From: JAZDLC01 sp043802345
GTDB lineage: Bacteria > Planctomycetota > B15-G4 > JADJEK01
NCBI GenBank assembly: GCA_043802345.1
Contig: JAZDLC010000168.1
Location: 1 to 13,437 of the forward strand
Reading direction: 5' to 3'
DNA length: 13,437 nt
Translations under genes and position numbers: made by a program
In this document: one piece after another, positions 1-6,547 of the stretch
Numbering within the stretch: the stretch's first letter is position 1
How the letters are laid out: each line of letters starts with the position of its first letter
The notes under the pieces: model-generated
What the model was told of the DNA's origin: nothing
Database searches by the model: none
The model's input: only the letters and a program-made list of their open reading frames with translations

Positions 1-34
1 CGCGATAGCGATGGATGGCGTCTGTAAGCTCCAT
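1..34 (-). CDS. Start of a gene running off the left edge, possibly nitroreductase family (partial)
   Basis: On the minus strand an ATG at base 34 opens a frame reading MELTDAIHRYR up to the window edge. This resembles the usual opening of nitroreductase-family flavoproteins (M-E/D-L-x-x-A-I-x-x-R-R). A GGTGA sequence lies 3 bases before the ATG, close for a ribosome site but compatible with one. The gene would diverge from the peptidase at 227 across a 192-base gap. Eleven residues are very little, so the family call is a guess from the N-terminal pattern. The alternative is that no gene starts here and the edge belongs to a plus-strand gene ending at the TAA at 25-27. Confidence 0.3.
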   Translation of the reverse strand, partial: MELTDAIHRYR

Positions 35-162
35 GGTTCACCACTAGAGTGTCCAGGAAGACCGTGAATCCCACGCTTCCCTGCACTTCTTCTGGCCTCT
101 GGCCGTCCGGATCTCCGGTCGGGCGCCTCCTTAAATGGACCTTTCTCGTCGCGCAGATCCGG

Positions 163-170
163 TGTATCCT
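163..170 (+). promoter_or_regulatory. Weak candidate promoter of the M14 peptidase gene
   Basis: TG followed directly by TATCCT (-10 at 165-170) lies 56 bases before the ATG at 227. A poor -35 (TTTCTC, 142-147) is spaced by 17 bases. Transcription would start near 177 and leave a leader of about 50 bases carrying the AAGGA ribosome site at 214-218. The match is weak and the assignment is inference. Confidence 0.25.
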
Positions 171-226
171 GGAACACCCTGCCAATCTGTCGTCTCGCCC
201 CCCAGCCCTAGCCAAGGAATCCCTCC

Positions 227-1957
227 ATGCGCTGCCGCCAGTTGCTCGTCCTGCTTCTGACGTTCTCCGGCCCGTTCCTCCCCTGCCAGACCGCGATGGC
301 CGAGAACCACCCGGACCATTTCTACGTACAGATCGACAACCTCGATCGGAATGACCGGGTCGACCTGACCCGCAAAGGAGTGGACATTGCCTCGGTGCGA
401 GGTCCCGCGACCATTGCGTACGTCACTACCGAGCAGCTCGCGGCGCTGCGCGCGCGCGGCTTGACCGTCACCGTGCTGCCGGACAGCCGCCCGGACGATT
501 CCGGCCTGCTCGTCGGGTACCACACGCACGCGGAGCTGGGGACGGAGCTGCAGACCATCGCGAGCACCTACCCGTCCATCGCAACTCTCTACAACATCGG
601 TAATTCCACTCAGGGCCGGGCGCTCTGGATGATGAAGATCTCGGACAACGTGAACGTCGAGGAGGATGAGCCTGAGTTCCGGTACATCTCCAGCATGCAC
701 GGCGACGAGGTCATCGGCATGGAGCTCTGTCTGAAGCTGGTCCAGCTCCTCACCAGCTCGTACGGAACCGATCCCCAGATCACCAACCTGGTGGACAACG
801 TGGAGATCTGGATCCTGCCGCTCATGAATCCGGACGGGTACACCGCGGGAGGCCGCTACAACGCCCAGGGGATCGACCTGAACCGCAACTTCCCGGACCG
901 CGTGGCCGATCCGACCAACACCACTTCGGGCCGCGCCACCGAGGTGCGGCACGTGATGAACTGGGGCTTCGCCCACTCGCCGGTGCTCTCCGCCAACTTC
1001 CATGGCGGCGCCCAGGTCGTGAACTACCCGTATGACTCCGACCCGAATTGGTACGCCAACTACTCGGCCACGCCGGATGACGCGCTCATCCGCGACCTCT
1101 CCCTGGCCTACTCGTCGCTCAACTACGATATGTACCACAGCCTTTGGTTCACCAACGGGATCGTCAACGGGGTGGAGTGGTACATGATCTACGGAGGAAT
1201 GCAGGACTGGAACTACGTCTGGCAGGGGTGCGTCGACCTCACCATCGAGCTCGACGACAATAAGTGGCCCTCCTACTCAACGATCAACGGACACTGGAAC
1301 GACAACCGCCCCGCGATGCTCGCCTACATGGAGAAGAGTCTCACCGGCGTGCGCGGCCTGGTCACCGACAGCGTCTCCGGACAACCCGTGGACGCCAAGG
1401 TGCGGCTCGTCGGGATCAATCATGACGTCTTCACCGACCCGGACGTGGGTGACTACCATCGCCTGGCGCGTCCCGGCACCTACAGCTTCCTCTTCGCCGC
1501 GGATGGGTACGTGACCCAGACCGTGGGCGGCGTTTCGGTCGGCTCGGGGGCGGCCACGCGGCTCGATGTCGCGCTCGTGCCGGCGGGGTATACCGACCTC
1601 GGCAACGGTCTGGCGGGCACGGGCGGTCAGGTGCCGGTGCTGGCAGGGGGCGGCCCGCTCGCTGCCGGCTCTTCCAACCAGGTCAACCTGAGCAACGCCC
1701 TCCCCGGCGCCACGACCTACCTGGTCGTCGGCGTCGCGCTCGCCTACAGCCCGATGAAGGGGGGCATCCTGGTGCCGAGCCCGTGGGTCATCCTGCCGGG
1801 CCTGCCGGTCGACGGCTCGGGGATGTTGAACATCCCGTTCAACGCCCCGGCGGGCGCCTCATCCGGCACCAGGTTCTACGTGCAGCACTGGATCACCGAC
1901 GCCGGCGGTCCGGCCGGCTTCTCTGCCTCCAACGGTCTGGAGGCCGAAATCCAGTAG
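227..1957 (+). CDS. Secreted M14-family zinc carboxypeptidase with regulatory-like and C-terminal accessory domains
   Basis: Predicted extracytoplasmic metallocarboxypeptidase that removes C-terminal residues from peptides. Residues 1-25 form a signal peptide with a hydrophobic core and an AMA cleavage site. A short propeptide-like segment (about 30-85) precedes the peptidase domain (about 97-370). The M14 zinc motif is His158-Gly-Asp-Glu161, the third ligand is His259 in NFHGG, Asn219-Arg220 in DLNRNF would bind the substrate carboxylate, and Glu341 in TIELDD is the catalytic glutamate, so the site is complete. A carboxypeptidase regulatory-like beta-sandwich follows (about 373-452). The last 120 residues are a Gly/Pro/Ala-rich module, probably for surface retention or binding. 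Start chosen because AAGGA (214-218) sits 8 bases upstream and the signal peptide begins there. The stop lies 15 bases from the convergent membrane-protein gene. Exact substrate preference cannot be read. Confidence 0.93.
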   Translation: MRCRQLLVLLLTFSGPFLPCQTAMAENHPDHFYVQIDNLDRNDRVDLTRKGVDIASVRGPATIAYVTTEQLAALRARGLTVTVLPDSRPDDSGLLVGYHTHAELGTELQTIASTYPSIATLYNIGNSTQGRALWMMKISDNVNVEEDEPEFRYISSMHGDEVIGMELCLKLVQLLTSSYGTDPQITNLVDNVEIWILPLMNPDGYTAGGRYNAQGIDLNRNFPDRVADPTNTTSGRATEVRHVMNWGFAHSPVLSANFHGGAQVVNYPYDSDPNWYANYSATPDDALIRDLSLAYSSLNYDMYHSLWFTNGIVNGVEWYMIYGGMQDWNYVWQGCVDLTIELDDNKWPSYSTINGHWNDNRPAMLAYMEKSLTGVRGLVTDSVSGQPVDAKVRLVGINHDVFTDPDVGDYHRLARPGTYSFLFAADGYVTQTVGGVSVGSGAATRLDVALVPAGYTDLGNGLAGTGGQVPVLAGGGPLAAGSSNQVNLSNALPGATTYLVVGVALAYSPMKGGILVPSPWVILPGLPVDGSGMLNIPFNAPAGASSGTRFYVQHWITDAGGPAGFSASNGLEAEIQ

Positions 1958-1972
1958 CTCCGGTTTCACTCC

Positions 1973-4498
1973 TCAGGCGTCGGCGATCCGGCGGCCAAAA
2001 AGCGCGAGCAGGAGCATCAGGATCAGGCCGAGAAGGCTCAGGCCCCACCCGGCGAGAAGGGTCCTTGACCTGAACTGAAGCGTGATCTTCACCGCGCCAT
2101 CCCCTCGGATCGGAATACCGATCAACGCGTGGTTGGCACGCAGCGTCTCGACCCGTGTTCCGTCGATCTCCGCCTGCCAGCCTGGGTGCCAGTTCTCTGA
2201 AACCAACAGCAAGCCAGGGGCGCCGGCGTCCAGTTCGAGTTCCAGGCGTCCTGATTGGTAGCGGGCGATCCGCACGCCTCTTCGTTGCTCGGACGGAGTC
2301 CCCTCTCCGCCCGGAATCGCGTCGAGTTCCTGCTCGACGATCGCCACGTCTTTAGGAGCGAAGCCGGGTGAGGCGAGCCGCGCCAGCCGGTCTTTGGGGT
2401 CAGACACCTGTTCCACCCGGGGGACGATCCAGGCGCGGGGGAGCGCCTCCTGGTTCTCCAGCACGCGGATCGGACCCACGCGGGCCGCCTCCACGAAGCC
2501 CGAGGGTGCGGGCGCCGCATGTCGCGTCAGCACGACGTCGATTCCCAGCATGTCGACCGCCGGCAAGGAAAGGCGCGCTGGATCGGTGAACCCTCCGAGC
2601 GCCGAGTCGGACACGAACGCGCCCGGGCTGATCGCATTGAGCAGCTCCGCGTACCGCCGGGGCACCATCGGTGCGTACGCCTGCGCGTCCTGGAGGCCGA
2701 ACAGGCCGGGGAAGTTCGGCCTGAGGTCGCTCGGCTCGTTCCCGAGGCGGATGAGCCGCAGAGGGACCGGCCCCTCCGGCCGGACGGCCCTGATCTTCCG
2801 CGCCAGTTCGGGCTCGAGCAGGGCGCCGATGCGCCCGGGCCTTTTCGTGACCGCGTCGGTGGGCGCCGACCGGAGCATCGGAAAGGCGCTGACGCCGAGC
2901 TCGCAGCAGAGCAGGAAGCAGAGCAAGGGCGCCAGGAGACGGAACCGCGGGGGCGCCTTCAATCGAGTCGATCGGAACAGCAGGATCAGGCCCCCGATCA
3001 GGACCAGCAGCGAGGCGGCGAGCGCCACCAGACTGGAGCCGCGCGCGACTTCAGCGGCTTGCTGAAAGTTGCCGGGCGGAACCACTGCCAGCACCTGCTC
3101 GACGGTCGCGTCCACCCCGAACTGCCGCACCAGCGAGGCCGCCCAGGCTTCGACATCGGCCAGCGTGCGCGCGGGTGGGATGGTCAGCAGCAGCAGCAGC
3201 GCCGCTCCCGAGAGAGCCAGGCCGATTCCACAGCAAACCCGGAGGATCCAGCGCCCCTGGGCGCGCAGCAGGTCGACCCCTCCCGCCGCCAGAACAGACA
3301 GTGCGAAGGTCGTGAGTAGAACGATCCGTTTCGGATTCCCGAACCGAAGCGGCGGAAAGGCCGCCGCCGCGGCCCGCAAGGCGGAGGGCCAGAGCAGGAG
3401 CGCAAAGAGGAGCAGCACGATCAGGGTGTAGAACCGTTCGATCCAGGTGCGGCCGAAGATCATGGCCAGGAGGGCCAGCGCCAGGCCGAACACGCCGATC
3501 CCGAGGCTGACCTCCGCGCGGTTGATCGCGGGCGGCAAGAGCGCCTGGTCGATCCTGCCCAGACCGAGCGGCTGGAAGCCGGGAATCCCGGCCGAGCTGT
3601 AGTAGTCGGGCGCGATCAGGTGGGCCAGGAGAGGCGCTTCCAGCCCCTCTCTTCCGACCTGCTCGATCTTCTGCTCGCCACGGGCCGAGTGCCCCGCCAT
3701 GTAGTCAAGGGTCGGGAGAACCTGCGGCGCCGCCAGCAGCAGTCCCAGCAGGACCGCGGCGGCAGACCAGAGCAGCCGGCGCAGCCTGGCAGGCCACTTC
3801 CGGGAGGAACAGGCGAAGCGGACCAGCTCCAGCAGGCCCGCCAGCACCAGCAACCAGCTGGTCACCTGGGGAAAACCGGCCAGAAGGGAAAGCGTCACCG
3901 CGAGCGCCGCGATGAGGGTCCCCTTCCCGCTTGCCGACTGCAGTCCGTACAGGATCCACGGCAGCCAGACCGCCGCCCCCACCACCGGGAACGAATGCAT
4001 CCTCGCGGTGATCCAGGCCGACAGGGCGAAGGCGAGGGCGCCCAACAGCGCCGCCCCCTCGCTTCTCCCGAGCGCCCGCAGGTAGAGCAGCGTGCCGCCC
4101 CCCGCCATCACGAGATGCAGCCAGGCCAGGAGCCCCAGGCCGCTCAATCCCAGAAACAGCGGAATCCAGGCCGGCGGATAGAAGACCGCGTAATGCACCT
4201 CGGCGATGTGCGGCACTCCCAGTCCCTGACTCGCATCCCACTGCGGAAGCTCCCCGCGTTCGAGCGCCTGCCGGGTCGTCTCCAGGCCCGGGATCAGGAG
4301 GTGCAGCAGGTCCGACATGCAGTAGTTCGGATGGGGATGCCGCGCGAGCGATTCCTCCGCCCGCCCCGCTCGCCACGCGCGGAAGTCATCCGGCGCAAGC
4401 GGCACGAGCAGGCGGGAAGGAAACCAGGTCTCGGCCAACAGGAGAGCGGGGACGACCAGGATCGTCATCCAGGAGAACAGAAGTCGCTTTTTCTGCAC
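1973..4498 (-). CDS. YfhO-family polytopic membrane protein (putative GT-C-type glycosyltransferase)
   Basis: An 841-residue inner-membrane protein. It has an N-terminal hydrophobic helix (about 8-24), then a loop with the YfhO-like pattern of acidic residues, LIPGLETTRQALERGELPQW and a GxP, followed by an FYPP motif. Many membrane helices follow to about residue 520, then a soluble domain of about 260 residues that should face outside the cytoplasm, and one last helix near 810-835. This is the domain order of YfhO proteins, which in Bacillus are linked to glycosylation of cell-envelope polymers; the donor and acceptor here are unknown. Start is GTG at 4498 with a weak AAGAG upstream; an in-frame ATG ten codons later is possible. 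The gene stands alone: convergent with the peptidase, divergent from the radical SAM gene. A run of five CAG triplets at about 3185-3199 encodes consecutive leucines inside a helix. Confidence 0.85.
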   Translation of the reverse strand: MQKKRLLFSWMTILVVPALLLAETWFPSRLLVPLAPDDFRAWRAGRAEESLARHPHPNYCMSDLLHLLIPGLETTRQALERGELPQWDASQGLGVPHIAEVHYAVFYPPAWIPLFLGLSGLGLLAWLHLVMAGGGTLLYLRALGRSEGAALLGALAFALSAWITARMHSFPVVGAAVWLPWILYGLQSASGKGTLIAALAVTLSLLAGFPQVTSWLLVLAGLLELVRFACSSRKWPARLRRLLWSAAAVLLGLLLAAPQVLPTLDYMAGHSARGEQKIEQVGREGLEAPLLAHLIAPDYYSSAGIPGFQPLGLGRIDQALLPPAINRAEVSLGIGVFGLALALLAMIFGRTWIERFYTLIVLLLFALLLWPSALRAAAAAFPPLRFGNPKRIVLLTTFALSVLAAGGVDLLRAQGRWILRVCCGIGLALSGAALLLLLTIPPARTLADVEAWAASLVRQFGVDATVEQVLAVVPPGNFQQAAEVARGSSLVALAASLLVLIGGLILLFRSTRLKAPPRFRLLAPLLCFLLCCELGVSAFPMLRSAPTDAVTKRPGRIGALLEPELARKIRAVRPEGPVPLRLIRLGNEPSDLRPNFPGLFGLQDAQAYAPMVPRRYAELLNAISPGAFVSDSALGGFTDPARLSLPAVDMLGIDVVLTRHAAPAPSGFVEAARVGPIRVLENQEALPRAWIVPRVEQVSDPKDRLARLASPGFAPKDVAIVEQELDAIPGGEGTPSEQRRGVRIARYQSGRLELELDAGAPGLLLVSENWHPGWQAEIDGTRVETLRANHALIGIPIRGDGAVKITLQFRSRTLLAGWGLSLLGLILMLLLALFGRRIADA

Positions 4499-4566
4499 GC
4501 GCCGCTCTTTTCTGACGGGCCCCGGTTCGCCCCGCCCTGGTGCATCCCGTTGAGAATGCTCCCGTT

Positions 4567-4579
4567 AGGAGGACCTCCT
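4567..4579. repeat. Inverted repeat, 6-base arms around a single A
   Basis: AGGAGG, A, CCTCCT is a tight dyad lying 69-81 bases upstream of the YfhO GTG and about 110 bases upstream of the radical SAM -10. The single-base spacer favours a protein-binding site over an RNA hairpin. It also contains an AGGAGG, but no start codon follows at a useful distance. Confidence 0.45.
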
Positions 4580-4652
4580 CGGGATTTGTCGGTTGCCGGA
4601 TCCTACCGATTTCTGCCGCGTGGCGGGTGCGGTCACCGTTCCGATCCGGCCT

Positions 4653-4671
4653 GCCAGGGTCGCTCCCTGGC
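4653..4671. repeat. Inverted repeat overlapping the -35 position of the radical SAM promoter
   Basis: GCCAGGG, TCGCT, CCCTGGC is a perfect 7-base dyad with a 5-base spacer. Its right arm reaches the place where a -35 hexamer would sit for the -10 at 4693-4698. This suggests an operator for a repressor or activator. As RNA it could form a hairpin, but no U-run follows on either strand, so a terminator is unlikely. Confidence 0.5.
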
Positions 4672-4689
4672 CCGCCGCCCGGGAATTTG

Positions 4690-4698
4690 TGGTACGAT
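4690..4698 (+). promoter_or_regulatory. Extended -10 promoter of the radical SAM gene
   Basis: TGGTACGAT fits the extended -10 pattern TGnTAnnnT. No -35 match is seen 17 bases upstream, as expected for extended -10 promoters. Transcription would begin near 4705 and give a leader of about 58 bases with a good ribosome site. The same pattern recurs at three other gene starts in the window, which strengthens each case. Confidence 0.5.
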
Positions 4699-4708
4699 TT
4701 TGGCCATC

Positions 4709-4719
4709 GACGGACCGTC
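4709..4719 (+). repeat. Inverted repeat just inside the radical SAM transcript
   Basis: GACGG, A, CCGTC lies about 5-15 bases after the predicted transcription start. A one-base centre cannot form a stable RNA loop, so a DNA operator is the likelier role. Its layout resembles the dyad at 4567-4579, although the sequence differs. Confidence 0.35.
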
Positions 4720-4762
4720 AGGCCGCCTCGCCGGGCGTCTGATATGCAACGGGGGAACTCGT

Positions 4763-5998
4763 ATGGACTGCTTCGTGAACGGCGGGATCTTCTTCCGCGC
4801 CAACGGCTCGATCTCCTGTGGTTGCGACATAGGCGCTCTGACCACCCTCCATGGATGGGAACCAGCGTCCGACTACTGCGCGGACATCTTCCTCGGCAAG
4901 CGGTACCAGCGGATCCGCGACAGTCTCCGGCAGAACAAGTGGCCGCTGAGCGACGCCATCTGCTCCCGCTGCGCCTTGCTCCACGCCGACCAGGAGTTCA
5001 ACCCCGCCTGCGCCGATGACCGGATCATCGAGATGTTCCATCTCGAACCGTCGTACGCCTGCGTTCTCGAGTGCCCCTCCTGCTTGAAAATCGAGGATCG
5101 CAAGAAGAACCTGAAGCCGAGCGACGCGGGACACCTGCTCCTCGCTCCGGCCGCTCTCGACAAGGTCCTGGACGACCTGAACAGGGGCGGGATCACCGTG
5201 CGCACCTTCGTGCTCGAAGGACATGGTGAGCCGCTGCTGAATCGCAACGCCTGGGACATGATCGCCAACATCCGGCGGCGGTTCCCTGACTCGGGTATTC
5301 GGCTGATCACGAACTGCAATGTCTCGCGCTTCGGTCCCAGGATGCTCGAGTGCGGTCTCGACGAGCTCGTGTTTGCCATCGACGGTGTCGATCATGAGAC
5401 CTACAGCCCGTATCGGATCAAGGAATCTTTCCAGAAGGCGTTCCAGTTCATGAGCGACTTCAGCCGCGCCAATGTCCGGGCCGGATCGCCGGTCCGCACC
5501 ATCTGGAAGTACGTGGTGTTCGAGCACAACGACCAGGATGAACATCTGTTGCGGGCGCAGCGCCTCGCCAAGGACGTCGGCGTACACACCATGATGTTCA
5601 TTCTCACCCGTCTTGGCCCGGTGTCCCGGCGGGTCTACGAGTTGCAGGATATTCCGCTGCTGGAAGGCGGCATTCCGGTGGTCGCCGAAACCAACGTCCT
5701 CTCCCTGGAGGAGTTCCGGCGCCGTGTGCTCGAGTGCTGCACGCTGTACCTCTCAATGGATCCGACAGAAGAGACTCAAAGCCAGGTCTGCGAGCTGATC
5801 GCCCGCTGGACGGATGATGACAACCATCGCCAGCTCAAGCAGTACGGGGTCTTCAAGGAACTGCTCGAACTCGCGGCTCGAACCGATCGCCACGCCTACG
5901 GCCGGGTCGCGGTCATCCATGACCGCCTGCTGCGGGAGGGCGTCTTCAAGCCGCCGGGCGAGCTCACCGCCCAGCTTCTCGCTGACGGGGCTTCCTAG
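4763..5998 (+). CDS. Radical SAM protein with an N-terminal SPASM-like cysteine segment
   Basis: A 411-residue soluble iron-sulfur enzyme that should cleave S-adenosylmethionine reductively. The [4Fe-4S] motif is Cys100-x3-Cys104-x2-Cys107. Glu156 in GHGEP matches the GGEP SAM-binding motif, and LITN (181-184) and FAIDGVD (204-210) are typical TIM-barrel strands. Before the core, residues 1-83 hold Cys19, Cys21, Cys39, Cys67, Cys70 and Cys83 around the pattern NGSISCGC ... ICSRC. This looks like the cluster-binding half of a SPASM/auxiliary-cluster domain, which normally follows the core. The C-terminal 100 residues are helical with a Cys-Cys pair near 325. Start chosen at ATG 4763 because GGGGGAA lies 5 bases upstream and promoter 4690-4698 leaves earlier in-frame starts untranscribed. 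The substrate is unknown: no precursor peptide or partner dehydrogenase is adjacent. Confidence 0.88.
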   Translation: MDCFVNGGIFFRANGSISCGCDIGALTTLHGWEPASDYCADIFLGKRYQRIRDSLRQNKWPLSDAICSRCALLHADQEFNPACADDRIIEMFHLEPSYACVLECPSCLKIEDRKKNLKPSDAGHLLLAPAALDKVLDDLNRGGITVRTFVLEGHGEPLLNRNAWDMIANIRRRFPDSGIRLITNCNVSRFGPRMLECGLDELVFAIDGVDHETYSPYRIKESFQKAFQFMSDFSRANVRAGSPVRTIWKYVVFEHNDQDEHLLRAQRLAKDVGVHTMMFILTRLGPVSRRVYELQDIPLLEGGIPVVAETNVLSLEEFRRRVLECCTLYLSMDPTEETQSQVCELIARWTDDDNHRQLKQYGVFKELLELAARTDRHAYGRVAVIHDRLLREGVFKPPGELTAQLLADGAS

Positions 5999-6006
5999 CC
6001 CGCCAA

Positions 6007-6021
6007 CAGGGAACGCCCCTG
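6007..6021. terminator. Short stem-loop between convergent stop codons, possible weak terminator
   Basis: CAGGG, AACGC, CCCTG forms a 5-base stem with a 5-base loop in the 24-base gap between the radical SAM stop (5998) and the ACT gene stop (6023). The position suits a shared terminator. The stem is short and neither strand has a T-run, so the call is weak. Confidence 0.22.
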
Positions 6022-6022
6022 C

Positions 6023-6436
6023 TCAAACTCCCAGAACCCTGGCGGCCCGCTCGAAATCCGCCTGCCGGACATAGACGAGATAGCCGTAGCCCCCCTTGCC
6101 ATCCGTAACCCCGCCCGACCGGTAGACGTTGACGTTGGCCTCGCTGAGGTCCTGGTGGATCTTGACGAGGGCGCCCAGCTCGTCATCTCCCTGAATCAGG
6201 AAGACCGGCTGCGGTCCGGTCAGTTCGATGGCGACCTCTTCGGCGAAACGCAACAGCATGGCCGGGTCATCCGGAAAGAGAACCAACTGGGTTTGCTTGG
6301 GACCGACAGGAATGGCGCTGAAGGCCAGAAGGCTGACACCCGCGAAGGAGAGTTTCGACAGCAGATCGTATGCCTTCCCCGGCTCGTCTGTCACTGTCGT
6401 GTGGTAATACTCGATCCGGCGGATCTTGGTGGACAT
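6023..6436 (-). CDS. Tandem ACT-domain protein, predicted small-ligand sensor
   Basis: A 137-residue protein made of two ACT-like beta-alpha-beta-beta-alpha-beta units. The first (about 7-60) contains DEPGKAYDLLSKLSFAGVSL; the second (about 75-125) contains the related DDELGALVKIHQDLSEANVN. The Gly after the first strand of each unit is where ACT domains bind amino acids or similar ligands at dimer interfaces. There is no catalytic domain, so it probably signals to a partner or is regulatory; the partner is not evident. Start chosen at ATG 6436 because AGGA lies 9 bases upstream, the ACT fold begins at once, and an extended -10 (6509-6501) lies downstream of the earlier possible start at 6547. 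It follows the isochorismatase gene by 111 bases and converges on the radical SAM gene. Confidence 0.75.
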   Translation of the reverse strand: MSTKIRRIEYYHTTVTDEPGKAYDLLSKLSFAGVSLLAFSAIPVGPKQTQLVLFPDDPAMLLRFAEEVAIELTGPQPVFLIQGDDELGALVKIHQDLSEANVNVYRSGGVTDGKGGYGYLVYVRQADFERAARVLGV

Positions 6437-6466
6437 GACCTTCGTTCCTTTTGGTCTCCTCTGGTC

Positions 6467-6491
6467 GGGCGCCGGTCTGACGGGCGCGCCC
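6467..6491 (-). other. GC-rich stem-loop in the ACT gene leader
   Basis: GGGCGC (6467-6472) pairs with GCGCCC (6486-6491) around a 13-base loop, within the predicted leader just after the transcription start near 6494. The palindrome GGGCGCGCCC (6482-6491) overlaps it. It could be an RNA hairpin or an operator; nothing resembles a known riboswitch. Confidence 0.3.
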
Positions 6492-6500
6492 TTGGTTCTC

Positions 6501-6509
6501 ATTCTAGCA
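6501..6509 (-). promoter_or_regulatory. Extended -10 promoter of the ACT-domain gene
   Basis: Read on the minus strand this is TGCTAGAAT, an extended -10 whose hexamer TAGAAT differs from consensus by one base. No -35 match is seen. Transcription would begin near 6494, leaving a leader of about 58 bases. It suggests the ACT gene can be expressed separately from the isochorismatase gene upstream. Confidence 0.55.
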
Positions 6510-6547
6510 ACTCCGCGCCCGGTCCTCACCTTGCCGGGCCACTCCAT

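Larger units (their letters stand above)
4499..4762. other. 264-base divergent control region between the YfhO and radical SAM genes
   Basis: This is the longest gap in the window. It holds an extended -10 promoter toward the radical SAM gene, three compact inverted repeats (listed separately) and the ribosome site GGGGGAA at 4751-4757. I found no clear promoter toward the YfhO gene, no tRNA and no convincing small peptide gene. A plus-strand frame runs open through it into the radical SAM gene, but it has no ribosome site and its start lies upstream of the promoter. Confidence 0.6.

Noticed and set aside
1..27. End of a plus-strand gene reading RDSDGWRL then stop
   Set aside because: Eight residues give no support, and the minus-strand reading of the same bases looks more like a gene start.
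131..1138. Minus-strand open frame of 335 codons opposite the M14 peptidase
   Set aside because: It lies opposite a gene with all zinc and catalytic residues; its Val/Arg/His-rich content is typical of a GC shadow frame.
1901..1918. GC-only dyad near the end of the M14 gene as a terminator
   Set aside because: It lies inside the coding sequence, has no T-run, and repeats of GCC/GGC are common by chance here.
3185..3199. Five CAG triplets in a row
   Set aside because: They encode consecutive leucines in a membrane helix of the YfhO protein; codon bias explains the run and it is too short to call a microsatellite of interest.
3620..4762. In-frame upstream extension of the radical SAM gene, including an ATG at 4557
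   Set aside because: Most of it is antisense to the YfhO gene, the residues are Gln/Arg-rich without a fold, and the promoter at 4690-4698 lies downstream of these starts. ATG 4763 has a good ribosome site.
4499..4762. A precursor peptide gene for the radical SAM enzyme
   Set aside because: No short frame with a ribosome site and a plausible leader-core peptide was found here or in the 24 bases after the gene.
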